A DNA stretch of 64,000 bases from Sphingobium sp. EM0848 (GCF_013375555.1 NZ_JABXWB010000001.1:434001-498000), one strand, 5' to 3'; counted from the stretch's first letter, positions 11,275 to 20,401 are shown. Notes: generated from the letters alone by a model not told the origin. Numbers and translations: made by a program.

Positions 11275-11607
11275 ATGAAACATACACTGTTCTTCCCACT
11301 GTTGATGACTACCGGCTCGCTTGTCGCTGGTGCATGTTATGCGAAGGGAACCACAGAGCAGACCTATCGCGGGAAATTGATATTCCTAGATGATGGCGCT
11401 TTCTTTCGTATGGATCGTGCCACTGCGGGTTCGCTGCCCGTCAAAACGTGCAGTTCCACAAGCGCTTTTTCAGCTTTGGCGGACGCCGAAATAGGCCAAG
11501 TATGGTCCGTTCGATTCAAGGGTCATCCGATGGCTGACGATCAAGGTCAAACGATACAAACCCGCTGCATAATCAACATCACCCGGTTCATTGAGGCTAA
11601 GCGGTAA
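11275..11607 (+). CDS. small exported protein, unknown, low GC
   Basis: A 110-residue protein with a signal peptide (residues 1-24, MKHTLFFPLLMTTGSLVAGACYA), two cysteines after cleavage (in KTCSSTS and TRCIIN) that could form a disulfide, and no domain I recognise. The frame is open from 11107, but the signal sequence begins at the ATG at 11275. Base composition here is visibly less GC-rich than the surroundings, with codons such as ATA, AAA and TTT used freely. Together with its position right after tandem tRNA-Asp genes this suggests acquired DNA. No integrase or repeat of the tRNA end was found. Confidence 0.6.
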   Translation: MKHTLFFPLLMTTGSLVAGACYAKGTTEQTYRGKLIFLDDGAFFRMDRATAGSLPVKTCSSTSAFSALADAEIGQVWSVRFKGHPMADDQGQTIQTRCIINITRFIEAKR

Positions 11608-11669
11608 GGCTGCTATCGAATGATTTCGGCGAATGACCGAACCGTCGCCAAACCACCCCCATCTTCACG

Positions 11670-11912
11670 TCAAAAGCTGCGCCAGCGTCCCGTCTCCATC
11701 CATGCCAGCAGACGCCGCAGCGGCAGCACCCAAATCCAGATCAGGCCGAGAAAAACATAAATGGGCACCTGCGCGACCATCGGCAGGCGACCGATCAGGC
11801 CCGACAGGCTGCCGACCAGCACGGCCCAGAGCGCAATCAGCCCCAATATGATGAACATGCCTGCCGGTTTGCGCCAGCTTGGCTTGTAAACGTGCCGGGG
11901 GTCGATGCTCAT
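11670..11912 (-). CDS. DUF2842-family membrane protein
   Basis: An 80-residue protein with two transmembrane segments (about residues 17-38 and 44-64). The opening PSWRKPAGMFIILGLIALWA and the end LLAWMETGRWR match the DUF2842 family of alphaproteobacterial membrane proteins as I know it. Function unknown. The ATG at 11912 overlaps the 5-FCL stop codon as ATGA, so it is translationally coupled to it; the longer frame to 11972 lies inside 5-FCL. It is the last gene of the zapA-6S-5FCL cluster. Confidence 0.75.
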   Translation of the reverse strand: MSIDPRHVYKPSWRKPAGMFIILGLIALWAVLVGSLSGLIGRLPMVAQVPIYVFLGLIWIWVLPLRRLLAWMETGRWRSF

Positions 11913-12490
11913 GCTTCGTTGCTTTCGATCAGTTCGACTTCGGTCAGGATCAGGTGCAGTGGCAAATCCCAAGGATCAGCGGGTAAGGCGTCATGTTCCT
12001 GCACCGACCAGGCGAGGCCAATGCGCAGGGCATCGGGATGGCGCGCGAAGGCCCGGTCATAATAGCCGCCGCCTTGCCCCAGCCGGTTCATCGAGCGGTC
12101 GAATCCGACCAGCGGTGCGATGATGACATCGGGTGTCACCGGATCGCCGGTAGGTTCAGGGTGGCTGGTGCCGAATAGGCCGGGGAACAACTGGTCCTCC
12201 GGGCGCCAACTGAGGAAATCCATGCTGCCCAGCCGGTCGATCACGCGCGGCAGGGCGATCGTCTTGCCCATGGCCTGAAGAGGCGCCGCCAGCCGTTGCG
12301 CCGGGGCTTCGTCATCCAGCCCCATGTAAAGCGCGACCACCTGCGCGTCGGCCAGCCGCCGGGCGAGGGGGGAGGGGACCACCTTGAACGCCAGCCGGTG
12401 GGCCAGCGGATCGAGCGAGGCCACGAAGGCGCGCCGCCTTTGCCGGGCGATGGCGCGCAGGGCCGCCTTGTCGGTGTCGTCGCTCATCAT
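11909..12490 (-). CDS. 5-formyltetrahydrofolate cyclo-ligase
   Basis: A 193-residue enzyme that converts 5-formyl-THF to 5,10-methenyl-THF with ATP, returning an inhibitory folate to the one-carbon pool. Motifs: the N-terminal basic helix KAALRAIARQRRRAF, VALYMGLDDEAP, IIAPLVGFD and the family signature RLGQGGGYYDR (about residues 140-150). The tandem ATGs at 12490 and 12487 are both plausible; the open frame before them runs into the 6S RNA gene. Adjacency to 6S RNA and zapA is the classic proteobacterial arrangement (ssrS-ygfA). Confidence 0.92.
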   Translation of the reverse strand: MMSDDTDKAALRAIARQRRRAFVASLDPLAHRLAFKVVPSPLARRLADAQVVALYMGLDDEAPAQRLAAPLQAMGKTIALPRVIDRLGSMDFLSWRPEDQLFPGLFGTSHPEPTGDPVTPDVIIAPLVGFDRSMNRLGQGGGYYDRAFARHPDALRIGLAWSVQEHDALPADPWDLPLHLILTEVELIESNEA

Positions 12491-12534
12491 CTGGTCCGGG
12501 TTTGGGGAGGGGGGTGACGGGACCGCCTCGGCCG

Positions 12535-12668
12535 TGTGCTGGAATATCCTCTGACGCCTCAACGTCAGGTGGGAACCATGTAGATCGGGCCAGAGCCCGC
12601 CCAGGGACAGCCCCCGTGGATGTGATTATCGCCTCAGGGATGTTCGCTAAAGCTCGTACCGTACAGTG
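12535..12668 (-). ncRNA. ssrS: 6S RNA
   Basis: The gap between zapA and 5-FCL on the minus strand carries the conserved alphaproteobacterial 6S core as I know it: ACATCCCTGAGGCGAT, then CATCCACGGGGGCTGTCCC, and further on GGTTCCCACCTG followed by a small hairpin (TGACG...CGTCA). 6S RNA mimics an open promoter and holds the housekeeping RNA polymerase in stationary phase. Position and motifs agree. The exact 5' and 3' ends are approximate because I cannot fold the molecule here. Confidence 0.85.
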
Positions 12669-12684
12669 CCCGTCGCCTGTCTAT

Positions 12685-13020
12685 CTAGGCTTCGGGCGTG
12701 ACGGCGGCAAGTCTCTCGCGCAGCTTTTCTATGCGAACGGTGAGGGATTCGAGCGCGCGGACCGTCGGTTCGTCCTCCGGCTCCAGCGCCAGGCTCTGCT
12801 GGCGGCCGATGGCTTCGCGTTTCAGGTCGTTGAGTTCATCGGCCAGGAAGAGGGCGGCGAACAGCAGGGAGCGCACTTCGGTCAGGCCCGGCGTGTTCTG
12901 CTGCGCCAGCCGCATCTTGCGCTCGATCAGATTGGCGAGATGCGCCAGATGCGTTTCCTCCCCGTCGCGGCAGCGTATGTCATAGACGCGCCCGGCGATA
13001 TGCAATGTGGTTTCAGCCAT
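12685..13020 (-). CDS. zapA: cell division protein ZapA
   Basis: A 111-residue ZapA, which tetramerises and bundles FtsZ filaments at midcell. The N-terminal domain shows HIAGRVYDIRC and THLAHLANLIERKMR, followed by LFAALFLADELNDLKRE and a C-terminal coiled coil (SLTVRIEKLRERLA). Length is normal. The start overlaps the upstream coiled-coil gene by 8 nt. It is followed by 6S RNA. Confidence 0.93.
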   Translation of the reverse strand: MAETTLHIAGRVYDIRCRDGEETHLAHLANLIERKMRLAQQNTPGLTEVRSLLFAALFLADELNDLKREAIGRQQSLALEPEDEPTVRALESLTVRIEKLRERLAAVTPEA

Positions 13021-13210
13021 CCGTCTGGCCTTTCAATTCGGTGATGAGACTGTCCAGCGACTGGAGCGCCGCGCGGGCGGCCGAGCTATCCATGCCGGGG
13101 GAGGAGTCGGAGGAGGAAGCGGCCGACAAAAGGCCATTAACATCCTGTTCGAGTTGGCTGATCGCACGCTCCAGCGTGGCGATCGCCTTCATCATGCGGT
13201 CGCTTGGCAT
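13013..13210 (-). CDS. small coiled-coil protein upstream of zapA
   Basis: A 65-residue acidic protein that is helical at both ends (KAIATLERAISQLEQDVNGLL and AARAALQSLDSLITELKG) with a Ser-rich middle. I know no named family. Its 8-nt overlap with zapA and its coiled-coil character suggest a division accessory factor, by analogy with ZapB-like proteins; this is context inference only. I chose the ATG at 13210; the frame also opens with a TTG at 13243. Confidence 0.65.
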   Translation of the reverse strand: MPSDRMMKAIATLERAISQLEQDVNGLLSAASSSDSSPGMDSSAARAALQSLDSLITELKGQTDG

Positions 13211-13382
13211 AGCCAACGCATAAACAAAGTTTTCACCGTGCAAAAGCAGTCATTGGGCGGCTTGGCGCGGCATTGGGGCTGGCTGTGGTTGACGCATAGG
13301 TTCTGACTCGACAAAGGGGGCGCAATTTCGATTCGCAGGCCTTAACAGGGGGCCGCCGACAAGCAGGAAAGACGCCGCTTCG

Positions 13383-15353
13383 ATGACTGTTTCCGAAAAG
13401 TCCCTTGCCAACGCCATCCGGGCGCTCTCCATGGACGCCGTGCAGGCTGCGAACAGCGGCCATCCGGGCATGCCGATGGGCATGGCGGACGTCGCCACCG
13501 TACTGTTCGGCGATTATCTGAAGTTCGACCCCAAGGCGCCGAAATGGGCCGACCGCGACCGTTTCGTGCTGTCGGCGGGCCATGGGTCGATGCTGATCTA
13601 TTCGCTGCTGCACCTGACCGGCTATGACAAGCCGACGATGGAGGACATCCGCAACTTCCGTCAGTTGGCCAGCCCCTGCGCCGGGCACCCGGAGAATTTC
13701 GAGCTGGCGGGCGTGGAAGCGACCACCGGGCCGCTGGGTTCGGGTCTGGCCACCGCCGTCGGCATGGCGATTGCCGAGCGGCATTTGAATGCGCAGTTCG
13801 GTGACGAGATCGTCGATCACCGGACCTGGGTGGTGGCGGGCGATGGCTGCCTGATGGAAGGCATCAACCATGAAGCCATTGGTCTGGCGGGCCATCTGAA
13901 CCTGGGCCGGCTGATCGTGCTGTGGGACGACAACAAGATCACCATCGACGGTTCGGTCGATCTGTCGAGCAGCGAGGATGTCCGCGCTCGCTATGCCGCG
14001 ACCGGTTGGCATGTGGTGTCGTGCGACGGTCATGATGTGGCCGATGTGCGCCGCGCCATCGATGAGGCGCTGGCCGATCCGCGTCCTTCGCTGGTCGCCT
14101 GCGCCACGAAGATCGGTTATGGCGCGCCCAACAAGGCGGGCACGTCGGGCGTTCACGGTTCGGCGCTGGGTGAGGCGGAAGTCGCCGCTGCCCGTGAATT
14201 TCTGGGCTGGACGGCTGAGCCTTTTGTCATCCCTGAGGATATCGCCGCCGCCTGGCGCGCCATCGGTGCGAAGGGCGCGGGCGTTCGCGCCGAGTGGGAA
14301 GGCCGTCTCGCCAACAACGAGCAGAAGGCGGAGTTCGAGCGCCGCATGGCTGGCGAACTGCCCGCCGGTTTCTCGCTCGACGCCTATATCGATACGCTGA
14401 TCGCCAATCCGCAGAAGGTCGCGACCCGCAAGGCAAGCGAACTGGCGCTGGGCGCGATCAACGACCTGCTGCCCGAAACGCTGGGCGGTTCGGCGGACCT
14501 CACCGGTTCCAACAACACCAAGACCAAGTCGACCGGGCCGCTGACCAGGGACGATTATTCGGGCCGCTATGTCTATTATGGCATTCGCGAGTTCGGCATG
14601 GCCTGCGCGATGAACGGCATGGCGCTGCACGGGGGCGTCATTCCCTATGGCGGCACCTTCCTGGTCTTCTCCGACTATATGCGGGCAGGCATTCGTCTCG
14701 CCGCGCTCCAGCAGACTCGCGCGATCCATGTGCTGACCCATGACTCCATCGGTCTGGGTGAGGACGGTCCGACCCACCAGCCGATCGAGCATGTCATGTC
14801 GCTGCGCATGATCCCCAATCTCGACGTCTATCGTCCGGCGGACATCGTCGAAACGGCGGAGTGCTGGGAACTGGCGCTGAAGGATGCGGAAGGCCCGTCC
14901 GTGCTGGCGCTGACCCGTCAGAATCTGGCGCAGCTCCGCACCGAGAAGGCGTCGGAGAATCTCTGCGCCAAGGGCGCCTATCTGCTGCGCGCGGCCAAGG
15001 GTGAGCGCAAGGTGGTGCTGATCGCCACCGGCTCGGAGGTTGAGATTGCCGTCGCCACCGCCGCTCTGCTGGAAGAGCAGGGCATTGGCGCCGATGTCGT
15101 TTCGATGCCGAGCTGGGCGCATTTCGAGGCGCAGCCGCAGGCGTATAAGGATGATCTCCTTCCGCACCATGTCCTGCGCTGCTCGATTGAGGCGGGCACG
15201 ACCTTCGGCTGGGAACGCTATGTCGGCATTGCAGGGCTTCGCTTCGGCATCGACAGCTTCGGCGCCTCGGCTCCGGCGGAAGCGCTTTACGAGTATTTCG
15301 GCCTCACGGCCGCCAAGATCGCGCCGCAGGTGGCGGCCGCTCTGGATCATTAA
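13383..15353 (+). CDS. tkt: transketolase
   Basis: A 656-residue TPP enzyme of the pentose phosphate pathway that moves two-carbon ketol units between sugar phosphates. Domains: TPP-binding half with SGHPGMPMGMAD (about residue 24), LSAGHGSMLIYSLLHLTGY, and the metal/TPP motif GDGCLMEGINHEA (about residues 154-166); pyrimidine-binding half with GIREFGMACAMNGMALHGG and TFLVFSDYMRAGIRLAAL; C-terminal domain with ATGSEVEIAV. Length is standard. It heads the tkt-gap-pgk-fba-thiE block, 33 nt before gap. Confidence 0.97.
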   Translation: MTVSEKSLANAIRALSMDAVQAANSGHPGMPMGMADVATVLFGDYLKFDPKAPKWADRDRFVLSAGHGSMLIYSLLHLTGYDKPTMEDIRNFRQLASPCAGHPENFELAGVEATTGPLGSGLATAVGMAIAERHLNAQFGDEIVDHRTWVVAGDGCLMEGINHEAIGLAGHLNLGRLIVLWDDNKITIDGSVDLSSSEDVRARYAATGWHVVSCDGHDVADVRRAIDEALADPRPSLVACATKIGYGAPNKAGTSGVHGSALGEAEVAAAREFLGWTAEPFVIPEDIAAAWRAIGAKGAGVRAEWEGRLANNEQKAEFERRMAGELPAGFSLDAYIDTLIANPQKVATRKASELALGAINDLLPETLGGSADLTGSNNTKTKSTGPLTRDDYSGRYVYYGIREFGMACAMNGMALHGGVIPYGGTFLVFSDYMRAGIRLAALQQTRAIHVLTHDSIGLGEDGPTHQPIEHVMSLRMIPNLDVYRPADIVETAECWELALKDAEGPSVLALTRQNLAQLRTEKASENLCAKGAYLLRAAKGERKVVLIATGSEVEIAVATAALLEEQGIGADVVSMPSWAHFEAQPQAYKDDLLPHHVLRCSIEAGTTFGWERYVGIAGLRFGIDSFGASAPAEALYEYFGLTAAKIAPQVAAALDH

Positions 15354-15386
15354 AGAAAACAGACCCCCAATCAGGAGGAAATTGCA

Positions 15387-16397
15387 GTGGCAACGAAGGT
15401 AGCAATCAACGGTTTCGGACGCATCGGTCGCCTTGTCGCGCGCGCCATTCTTTCGCGCACCGACCATGATCTGGAACTGGTGAGCATCAACGACCTGGGC
15501 GATGCCAAGTCGAATGCCCTGCTGTTCAAGCGTGACAGCGTCCACGGTAACTGGGCCGGTGAAGTCAGCGTCGACGGCGACGCCCTGATCATCAACGGCA
15601 AGCGCATCGCCGTCACCGCAGAGCGTGACCCCGCCAAGCTGCCGCACGCCGCGCAGGGCGTCGACATCGCGCTGGAATGCACCGGCATCTTCGCCAGCAA
15701 GGAAAAGGCGAGCGCGCACCTGACCGCCGGCGCCAAGCGCGTCGTCATTTCCGCGCCTGCCACGGGCGTCGACAAGACCATCGTGTTCGGCGTCAACCAT
15801 GACGCGCTGAGCGCGGACGACATCGTCATCTCGAATGCCAGCTGCACCACCAACTGCCTGGCCCCGCTCGCCAAGGTCCTGCACGACGCCATCGGCATCG
15901 AAAAGGGCTTCATGACCACGATCCACAGCTACACCAACGACCAGAACACGCTGGACCAGCTGCACAGCGACATGCGCCGCGCCCGCGCCGCCGCCCTTTC
16001 GATGATCCCGACAACCACTGGCGCCGCTCGCGCCGTGGGTGAGGTTCTGCCCGAGCTCAAGGGCAAGCTGGACGGCTCGTCGGTGCGCGTGCCGACCCCG
16101 AACGTCTCGGTCGTCGACCTCAAGTTCATCGCCAAGCGCGAAACGAACAAGGAAGAGGTCAACAATCTGCTCAAGGCCGCTTCGGAAGCCGGTCCGCTCA
16201 AGGGCGTTCTGGGCTATTCGGACGAGCCGCTGGTGTCGATCGACTATAACGGCGATCCGCGCAGCTCGACCGTCGACAGCCTGGAAACGGCCGTGATCGA
16301 CGGCACGCTGGTCCGCGTGCTGAGCTGGTACGACAATGAATGGGGCTTCTCGAACCGCATGATCGACACCACGGGTGTCGTGGCGAAGTTCCTCTAA
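15387..16397 (+). CDS. gap: glyceraldehyde-3-phosphate dehydrogenase, type I
   Basis: A 336-residue GAPDH. The Rossmann start [17 protein letters not shown] binds NAD, and the catalytic cysteine lies in [13 protein letters not shown] (about residues 150-162). The C-terminal [13 protein letters not shown] is intact. It starts with GTG at 15387, supported by AGGAGGA 7 nt upstream. A strong palindromic terminator follows, so pgk is probably reached by partial read-through or its own promoter. Confidence 0.97.
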   Translation: MATKVAINGFGRIGRLVARAILSRTDHDLELVSINDLGDAKSNALLFKRDSVHGNWAGEVSVDGDALIINGKRIAVTAERDPAKLPHAAQGVDIALECTGIFASKEKASAHLTAGAKRVVISAPATGVDKTIVFGVNHDALSADDIVISNASCTTNCLAPLAKVLHDAIGIEKGFMTTIHSYTNDQNTLDQLHSDMRRARAAALSMIPTTTGAARAVGEVLPELKGKLDGSSVRVPTPNVSVVDLKFIAKRETNKEEVNNLLKAASEAGPLKGVLGYSDEPLVSIDYNGDPRSSTVDSLETAVIDGTLVRVLSWYDNEWGFSNRMIDTTGVVAKFL

Positions 16398-16404
16398 GCG
16401 ACAG

Positions 16405-16435
16405 AACCCCGCCGGAACGTTCCGGCGGGGTTTTT
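16405..16435 (+). terminator. palindromic terminator between gap and pgk
   Basis: A perfect 28-nt palindrome (16405-16432) rich in C and G followed by a T run (16431-16435). It begins 8 nt after the gap stop and could attenuate transcription into pgk. Confidence 0.85.
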
Positions 16436-16471
16436 CATCACTGACTGGTTATAGGATTACAGGGAGCGATC

Positions 16472-17674
16472 ATGGCAAAGCCGTTCAAGACACTCGACGA
16501 CATGGGAGACATCACGGGCAAGGTGGTGCTGGTGCGCGAGGATCTGAACGTGCCGATGCAGGATGGCTCCGTCACCGACGACACCCGTCTGCGCGCAGCC
16601 ATGCCGACCGTGCTGGAACTGGCCGATCGGGGTGCGAAGGTGCTGATCCTCGCTCATTTCGGCCGTCCCAAGGGGCAGAAGAACCCGGAATTTTCGCTGT
16701 CGAAGATCACCCGGCCGCTGACGGCGGTGCTGGGGCGCGATGTGCAGTTCATTCCCGATTGCCAGGGTGAAGCCGCTACGGACGGCATCAAGGTCATGCG
16801 CAATGGCGACATCGCGATCCTCGAAAACACCCGCTTCCATGCCGGTGAGGAAAAGAACGATCCGGCGCTGGTCGAGGCGATGGCGGCGATTGGCGATCTC
16901 TATGTGAACGATGCTTTCTCCGCCGCGCACCGTGCGCATGCTTCGACCGAGGGACTGGCGCACAAGCTGCCGGCTTTTGCGGGCCGATCGATGGAGAAGG
17001 AGCTTGACGCACTTGAGGCCGCGCTAGGCGAGCCGGTGAAGCCGGTCGCGGCGGTCGTCGGCGGGGCGAAGGTTTCCACCAAGCTCGACGTGCTGAACAA
17101 TCTCGTCGCCAAGGTCGATCATCTGATCATCGGCGGCGGCATGGCCAATACCTTCCTCTATGCGCGCGGCGTCGATATCGGCAAGTCGCTGTGCGAGAAG
17201 GATCTGTCCGAGACGGCTGAGGCGATTTTCGACAAGGCCGAGGCGGCGGGCTGCACCATCCATCTGCCCTATGATGTGGTGGTATCGAAGGAATTCGCCG
17301 CCAATCCGGCTTCGCTGCGCACCTGCAACGTTCATGAGGTGGCGCAGGACGAGATGATCCTCGACGTTGGTCCGGCCGCTGTCGAGGCGCTTGGCGATGC
17401 GCTCAAGAACTGCCGGACGCTGGTGTGGAACGGACCGCTCGGCGCGTTCGAGATCGCGCCCTTCGACAAGGCGACCGTCGCGCTGGCGAAGACCGCCGCG
17501 GCGCTGACCAAGGAAGGCGGCCTTACGTCCGTCGCGGGCGGCGGCGACACGGTCGCGGCGCTCAACCATGCAGGCGTGGCGGGCGATTTCAGCTTCGTTT
17601 CCACTGCGGGCGGCGCTTTCCTGGAGTGGATGGAGGGCAAGGAACTGCCCGGCGTGAAGGCGCTGATGGCCTGA
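16472..17674 (+). CDS. pgk: phosphoglycerate kinase
   Basis: A 400-residue monomeric kinase that makes ATP and 3-phosphoglycerate from 1,3-bisphosphoglycerate. Signature [11 protein letters not shown] (about residues 20-30), substrate arginines in RPKGQ and [13 protein letters not shown], the hinge region [17 protein letters not shown], and the nucleotide site [10 protein letters not shown] plus [12 protein letters not shown]. Full length. GGGAG precedes the ATG. Confidence 0.97.
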   Translation: MAKPFKTLDDMGDITGKVVLVREDLNVPMQDGSVTDDTRLRAAMPTVLELADRGAKVLILAHFGRPKGQKNPEFSLSKITRPLTAVLGRDVQFIPDCQGEAATDGIKVMRNGDIAILENTRFHAGEEKNDPALVEAMAAIGDLYVNDAFSAAHRAHASTEGLAHKLPAFAGRSMEKELDALEAALGEPVKPVAAVVGGAKVSTKLDVLNNLVAKVDHLIIGGGMANTFLYARGVDIGKSLCEKDLSETAEAIFDKAEAAGCTIHLPYDVVVSKEFAANPASLRTCNVHEVAQDEMILDVGPAAVEALGDALKNCRTLVWNGPLGAFEIAPFDKATVALAKTAAALTKEGGLTSVAGGGDTVAALNHAGVAGDFSFVSTAGGAFLEWMEGKELPGVKALMA

Positions 17675-17682
17675 ACAAGATT

Positions 17683-17715
17683 GCGGGGCCGGCCCTGGAG
17701 AGTGGCCGGCCCCGC
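17683..17715 (+). other. GC-rich hairpin between pgk and fba
   Basis: A perfect 12-bp inverted repeat (17683-17694 with 17704-17715), loop 9 nt, with no T run after it. It is more likely an RNA-stabilising or processing structure between two operon genes than a terminator. Confidence 0.6.
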
Positions 17716-17799
17716 TCGACCGTGGACGCCGGTGCAAGGCGTCCTCCTTTCATGTGCGCCGCCGGAGGGGCGGCGCTTCAGACAAAGAGGTATGTGCAG

Positions 17800-18696
17800 A
17801 TGCAGTTCGAGGACATGAAGGCGAAGATTGAGGGCGGCAACGGCTTCATCGCGGCGCTCGACCAGAGCGGTGGTTCGACGCCCAAGGCGCTGAAGGGCTA
17901 TGGCATCGAGGAAGACGCCTGGACCAATGAAGAGGAAATGTTCGGCCTGATCCACGCCATGCGCAGCCGCATCATCACCTCGCCGGTTTTCTCGGGCGAG
18001 AAGGTGCTGGGCGCGATCCTGTTCGAGCGCACCATGGATGGCGAGGCCGGTGGCAAGTCGGTTCCGCAGGCGCTGATCGAGCGCGGCGTGGTGCCCTTCA
18101 TCAAGATCGACAAGGGTCTGGAAGACGAAGCCAATGGCGTTCAGCTGATGAAGCCCAATCCGGGCCTCGACACGCTGTTGCACCGCGCCAAGGCGCTGGG
18201 CGTGTTCGGCACCAAGGAGCGTTCGGTCATCAACCTCGCCAACCGCGAGGGCATTGCCGCCGTCGTCAAGCAGCAGTTCGAGGTCGGGCAGCAGGTGCTG
18301 GCCGCCGGTCTGGTTCCGATCATCGAGCCGGAAGTGAACATCAAGAGCCCCGAGCGTGCCGAAGCCGACCAGATTCTGCTGGAGGAAATCCTCAAGAATC
18401 TCGACGCGATGCAGGGTGATGACAAGGTCATGCTGAAGCTGTCGCTGCCGACCAAGGCGGGCCTGTTCGATCCGCTGGTCGACCATCCGCGCGTGCTGCG
18501 CGTGGTCGCTCTGTCGGGCGGTTTCTCGCGCGCCGAAGCCTGCGTCGAACTGGCCAAGAATCGCGGCATCATCGCCAGCTTCAGCCGCGCGCTGCTGAAC
18601 GACCTGCGTCATCAGATGAGCGACGATGAGTTCAACGCCTCGCTGGGCGAAGCGATTGACGAGATCCACGGCGCCTCGACCAAGAAGGCCGCCTGA
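17800..18696 (+). CDS. fda: fructose-bisphosphate aldolase, class I
   Basis: A 298-residue class I (Schiff-base) aldolase: FIAALDQSGGSTPKALKGYGI near the start, RSRIITSPVFSGEKVLGAILFE, IEPEVNIKSPERAEAD, VMLKLSLP and VVALSGGFSRAEA. It lacks the zinc-ligand pattern of class II enzymes. It cleaves fructose-1,6-bisphosphate to triose phosphates, or works in gluconeogenesis. I chose the ATG at 17800 (AAAGAGG 9 nt upstream); a GTG at 17794 is close by, and the 125-codon upstream extension is a shadow of pgk. Use of a class I aldolase within a tkt-gap-pgk block is usual in sphingomonads as far as I know. Confidence 0.93.
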   Translation: MQFEDMKAKIEGGNGFIAALDQSGGSTPKALKGYGIEEDAWTNEEEMFGLIHAMRSRIITSPVFSGEKVLGAILFERTMDGEAGGKSVPQALIERGVVPFIKIDKGLEDEANGVQLMKPNPGLDTLLHRAKALGVFGTKERSVINLANREGIAAVVKQQFEVGQQVLAAGLVPIIEPEVNIKSPERAEADQILLEEILKNLDAMQGDDKVMLKLSLPTKAGLFDPLVDHPRVLRVVALSGGFSRAEACVELAKNRGIIASFSRALLNDLRHQMSDDEFNASLGEAIDEIHGASTKKAA

Positions 18697-18705
18697 TTTT
18701 GGGGA

Positions 18706-18741
18706 GCCATGGCGGTCGCCCGTGACCGCCATGGCCCTTTC
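18706..18741 (+). terminator. hairpin terminator after fba
   Basis: A perfect 12-bp stem (18706-18717 with 18724-18735) and 6-nt loop, followed by a short pyrimidine/T stretch (CCCTTTC). Placed 9 nt after the aldolase stop; the T run is weak, so termination may be partial. Confidence 0.6.
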
Positions 18742-18772
18742 GCCGGTGGCACGGTTGTTCTACTGAGCGTGC

Positions 18773-19462
18773 ATGACCGACTTTACCGACGAAGAACTGG
18801 CCCTCGATCCCCATTTTGCTGATCGTTTCGAGCAGGGCTTTCGCCCCGCCTGCCAGCTTTATCTGATTTCGCCGCCCGCCATCGACGCGGGCTTTGCCGA
18901 CAGCCTTGCCGCCGCTTTTGAAGGGGGCGGTGTCGCGGCTTTCCAGTTGCGGCTGCAGGGGGTGGATGACGATGCCATCGCCCGCGCCGCCGAACCGATC
19001 CGGACGCTCTGCGCTGATCGGGGGATCGCCTTCATCATCAACGACAGCGTCGCGCTCGCCAAGCGGCTGGGCGCGGATGGCGTGCATTTGGGGCAGGGGG
19101 ATGGCGATCCGCGTGAGGCTCGCAAAATCCTTGGTCCGTCGGTGCAGATCGGCGTGACCTGCCATGACAGCCGCCATCTGGCGATGGAGGCGGGCGAGTC
19201 GGGGGCGGACTATGTGGCCTTCGGAGCCTTTTATCCGACCAGCACCAAGGAAACGCATCATCGGCCGGAGCCGTCGATCCTGAGCTGGTGGACGACCCTG
19301 TTCGAACTGCCCTGCGTCGCGATCGGCGGGATCACCGCGGACAATGCGCCGCCGCTGGTGGCGGCGGGTGCCGATTTCCTGGCGGTGAGCGGCGCGGTGT
19401 GGAACCATCCGCAGGGTCCTAAAGCAGGCGTGGCGGCCTTTGCCGAGGTGCTGAAAGGCTAG
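18773..19462 (+). CDS. thiE: thiamine-phosphate synthase (ThiE-like)
   Basis: A 229-residue TIM-barrel enzyme that joins HMP-PP and thiazole phosphate. [43 protein letters not shown] (diphosphate/Mg region, about residues 85-110), [24 protein letters not shown] and [30 protein letters not shown] all follow the family order. The N-terminal 25 residues are an acidic extension. No thiamine riboswitch is visible upstream. It is the last gene of the block before a 228-nt gap. Confidence 0.9.
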   Translation: MTDFTDEELALDPHFADRFEQGFRPACQLYLISPPAIDAGFADSLAAAFEGGGVAAFQLRLQGVDDDAIARAAEPIRTLCADRGIAFIINDSVALAKRLGADGVHLGQGDGDPREARKILGPSVQIGVTCHDSRHLAMEAGESGADYVAFGAFYPTSTKETHHRPEPSILSWWTTLFELPCVAIGGITADNAPPLVAAGADFLAVSGAVWNHPQGPKAGVAAFAEVLKG

Positions 19463-19690
19463 GCGCAGCTTTCCGCCGGTCCCTTGCCTTTGCGGTACGC
19501 CCCGAACCGGCGGGCGCGCCTGATCAACTGGGGCGCGGCGCGGTTGGCGCAAATGGTGAAGCCGGGCGTGAAGGCGGTGTTTCAGGAATAGCGCTCCCCC
19601 TTGCCCTTCGGCGCCGGGCCATGTAAAGGCGCCCGCAGCCTTGCGAGGCCGGCTCTTTTCATCATTCAGACATATAGGCAGGCTCTTCCC
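19463..19690. other. intergenic region between thiE and efp with a possible gene remnant
   Basis: The stretch to 19591 holds a short open frame (about 35 codons, ending in TAG at 19589-19591) that reads like the C-terminus of a protein (NRRARLINWGAARLAQMVKPGVK) but has no good start codon or ribosome site. It may be the decayed end of a lost gene. The rest presumably carries the efp promoter. Confidence 0.35.
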
Positions 19691-20254
19691 ATGAAGATCA
19701 GCGGCGTCGAGATTCGTCCCGGCAACAACATCGAATATGACGGAAGCCTGTGGCGTGCCGTCAAGATCCAGCACACCCAGCCCGGCAAGGGCGGCGCCTA
19801 TATGCAGGTGGAACTCAAGAACCTGATCGACGGGCGCAAGAACAACGTCCGTTTCCGCTCCGCCGAGACGGTCGAGCGCATCCGCCTGGACACCAAGGAT
19901 TTCCAGTATCTTTATGCCGAAGGCGACATGCTCGTCTTCATGGATACGGAAACTTATGAGCAGATCAACCTGCCGCAGGATCTGGTGGGCGATGCCTCGG
20001 CCTTCCTGCAGGATGGCATGATGGTCATGCTGGAAATGTATGAGGAGCGTCCGATCTCCGTGCAGCTGCCCGAAACGGTCGAAGCGACCGTGGTCGAGGC
20101 CGACGCCGTGGTGAAGGGCCAGACCGCTTCGGCCAGCTACAAGCCCGCCATCCTCGACAATGGCGTGCGCGTCATGGTGCCGCCGCACATCGTCACCGGC
20201 ACGCGCATCGTCGTCGATGTGTATGAGCGCGAATATGTGAAGCGCGCGGACTGA
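19691..20254 (+). CDS. efp: translation elongation factor P
   Basis: A 187-residue EF-P, which relieves ribosome stalling at polyproline stretches. Three beta-barrel domains; the tip loop of domain I reads [10 protein letters not shown] with Lys33 at the modification site, which points to the lysine type rather than the arginine-rhamnosyl type. No modifying enzyme gene (epmA/epmB) is in this window. The C-terminal [33 protein letters not shown] is intact. The ATG at 19691 is the family start; the frame is open upstream without similarity. Confidence 0.96.
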   Translation: MKISGVEIRPGNNIEYDGSLWRAVKIQHTQPGKGGAYMQVELKNLIDGRKNNVRFRSAETVERIRLDTKDFQYLYAEGDMLVFMDTETYEQINLPQDLVGDASAFLQDGMMVMLEMYEERPISVQLPETVEATVVEADAVVKGQTASASYKPAILDNGVRVMVPPHIVTGTRIVVDVYEREYVKRAD

Positions 20255-20260
20255 CATGAT

Positions 20261-20393
20261 TGTCTCCCCTCCCGCTGGCGGGAGGGGGCAGGGGTGGGCG
20301 GCAAGCGAAAGCGAGCCTTCTACCCCTTCCTTTTTTAGGGCCGCTGGCGCGGCCGCCCACCCCCGGCCCCTTCCGCTTGCGGGAGGGGGGAGA
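20261..20393. repeat. nested palindromic intergenic repeat between efp and suhB
   Basis: Two arms of about 40 nt (20261-20302 and 20352-20393) form an imperfect inverted repeat. Each arm also contains its own small palindrome (CTCCCGC and GCGGGAG), and the loop includes a T run (20330-20336). The shape is that of a mobile REP-like or structured intergenic element. It may also act as a terminator for efp and as a stabiliser of the suhB message. Confidence 0.75.
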
Positions 20394-20401
20394 AGAGAAA
20401 A

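Noticed and set aside
13233..15965. 910-codon open frame on the minus strand across tkt and gap
   Set aside because: It lies antisense to two certain enzymes, has no domain, and its composition (His, Arg, Gly, Asp rich) is that of a GC-driven shadow frame.
17425..17799. 125-codon N-terminal extension of the aldolase
   Set aside because: It overlaps the end of pgk in another frame and crosses a GC-rich hairpin; the family start is at 17800.
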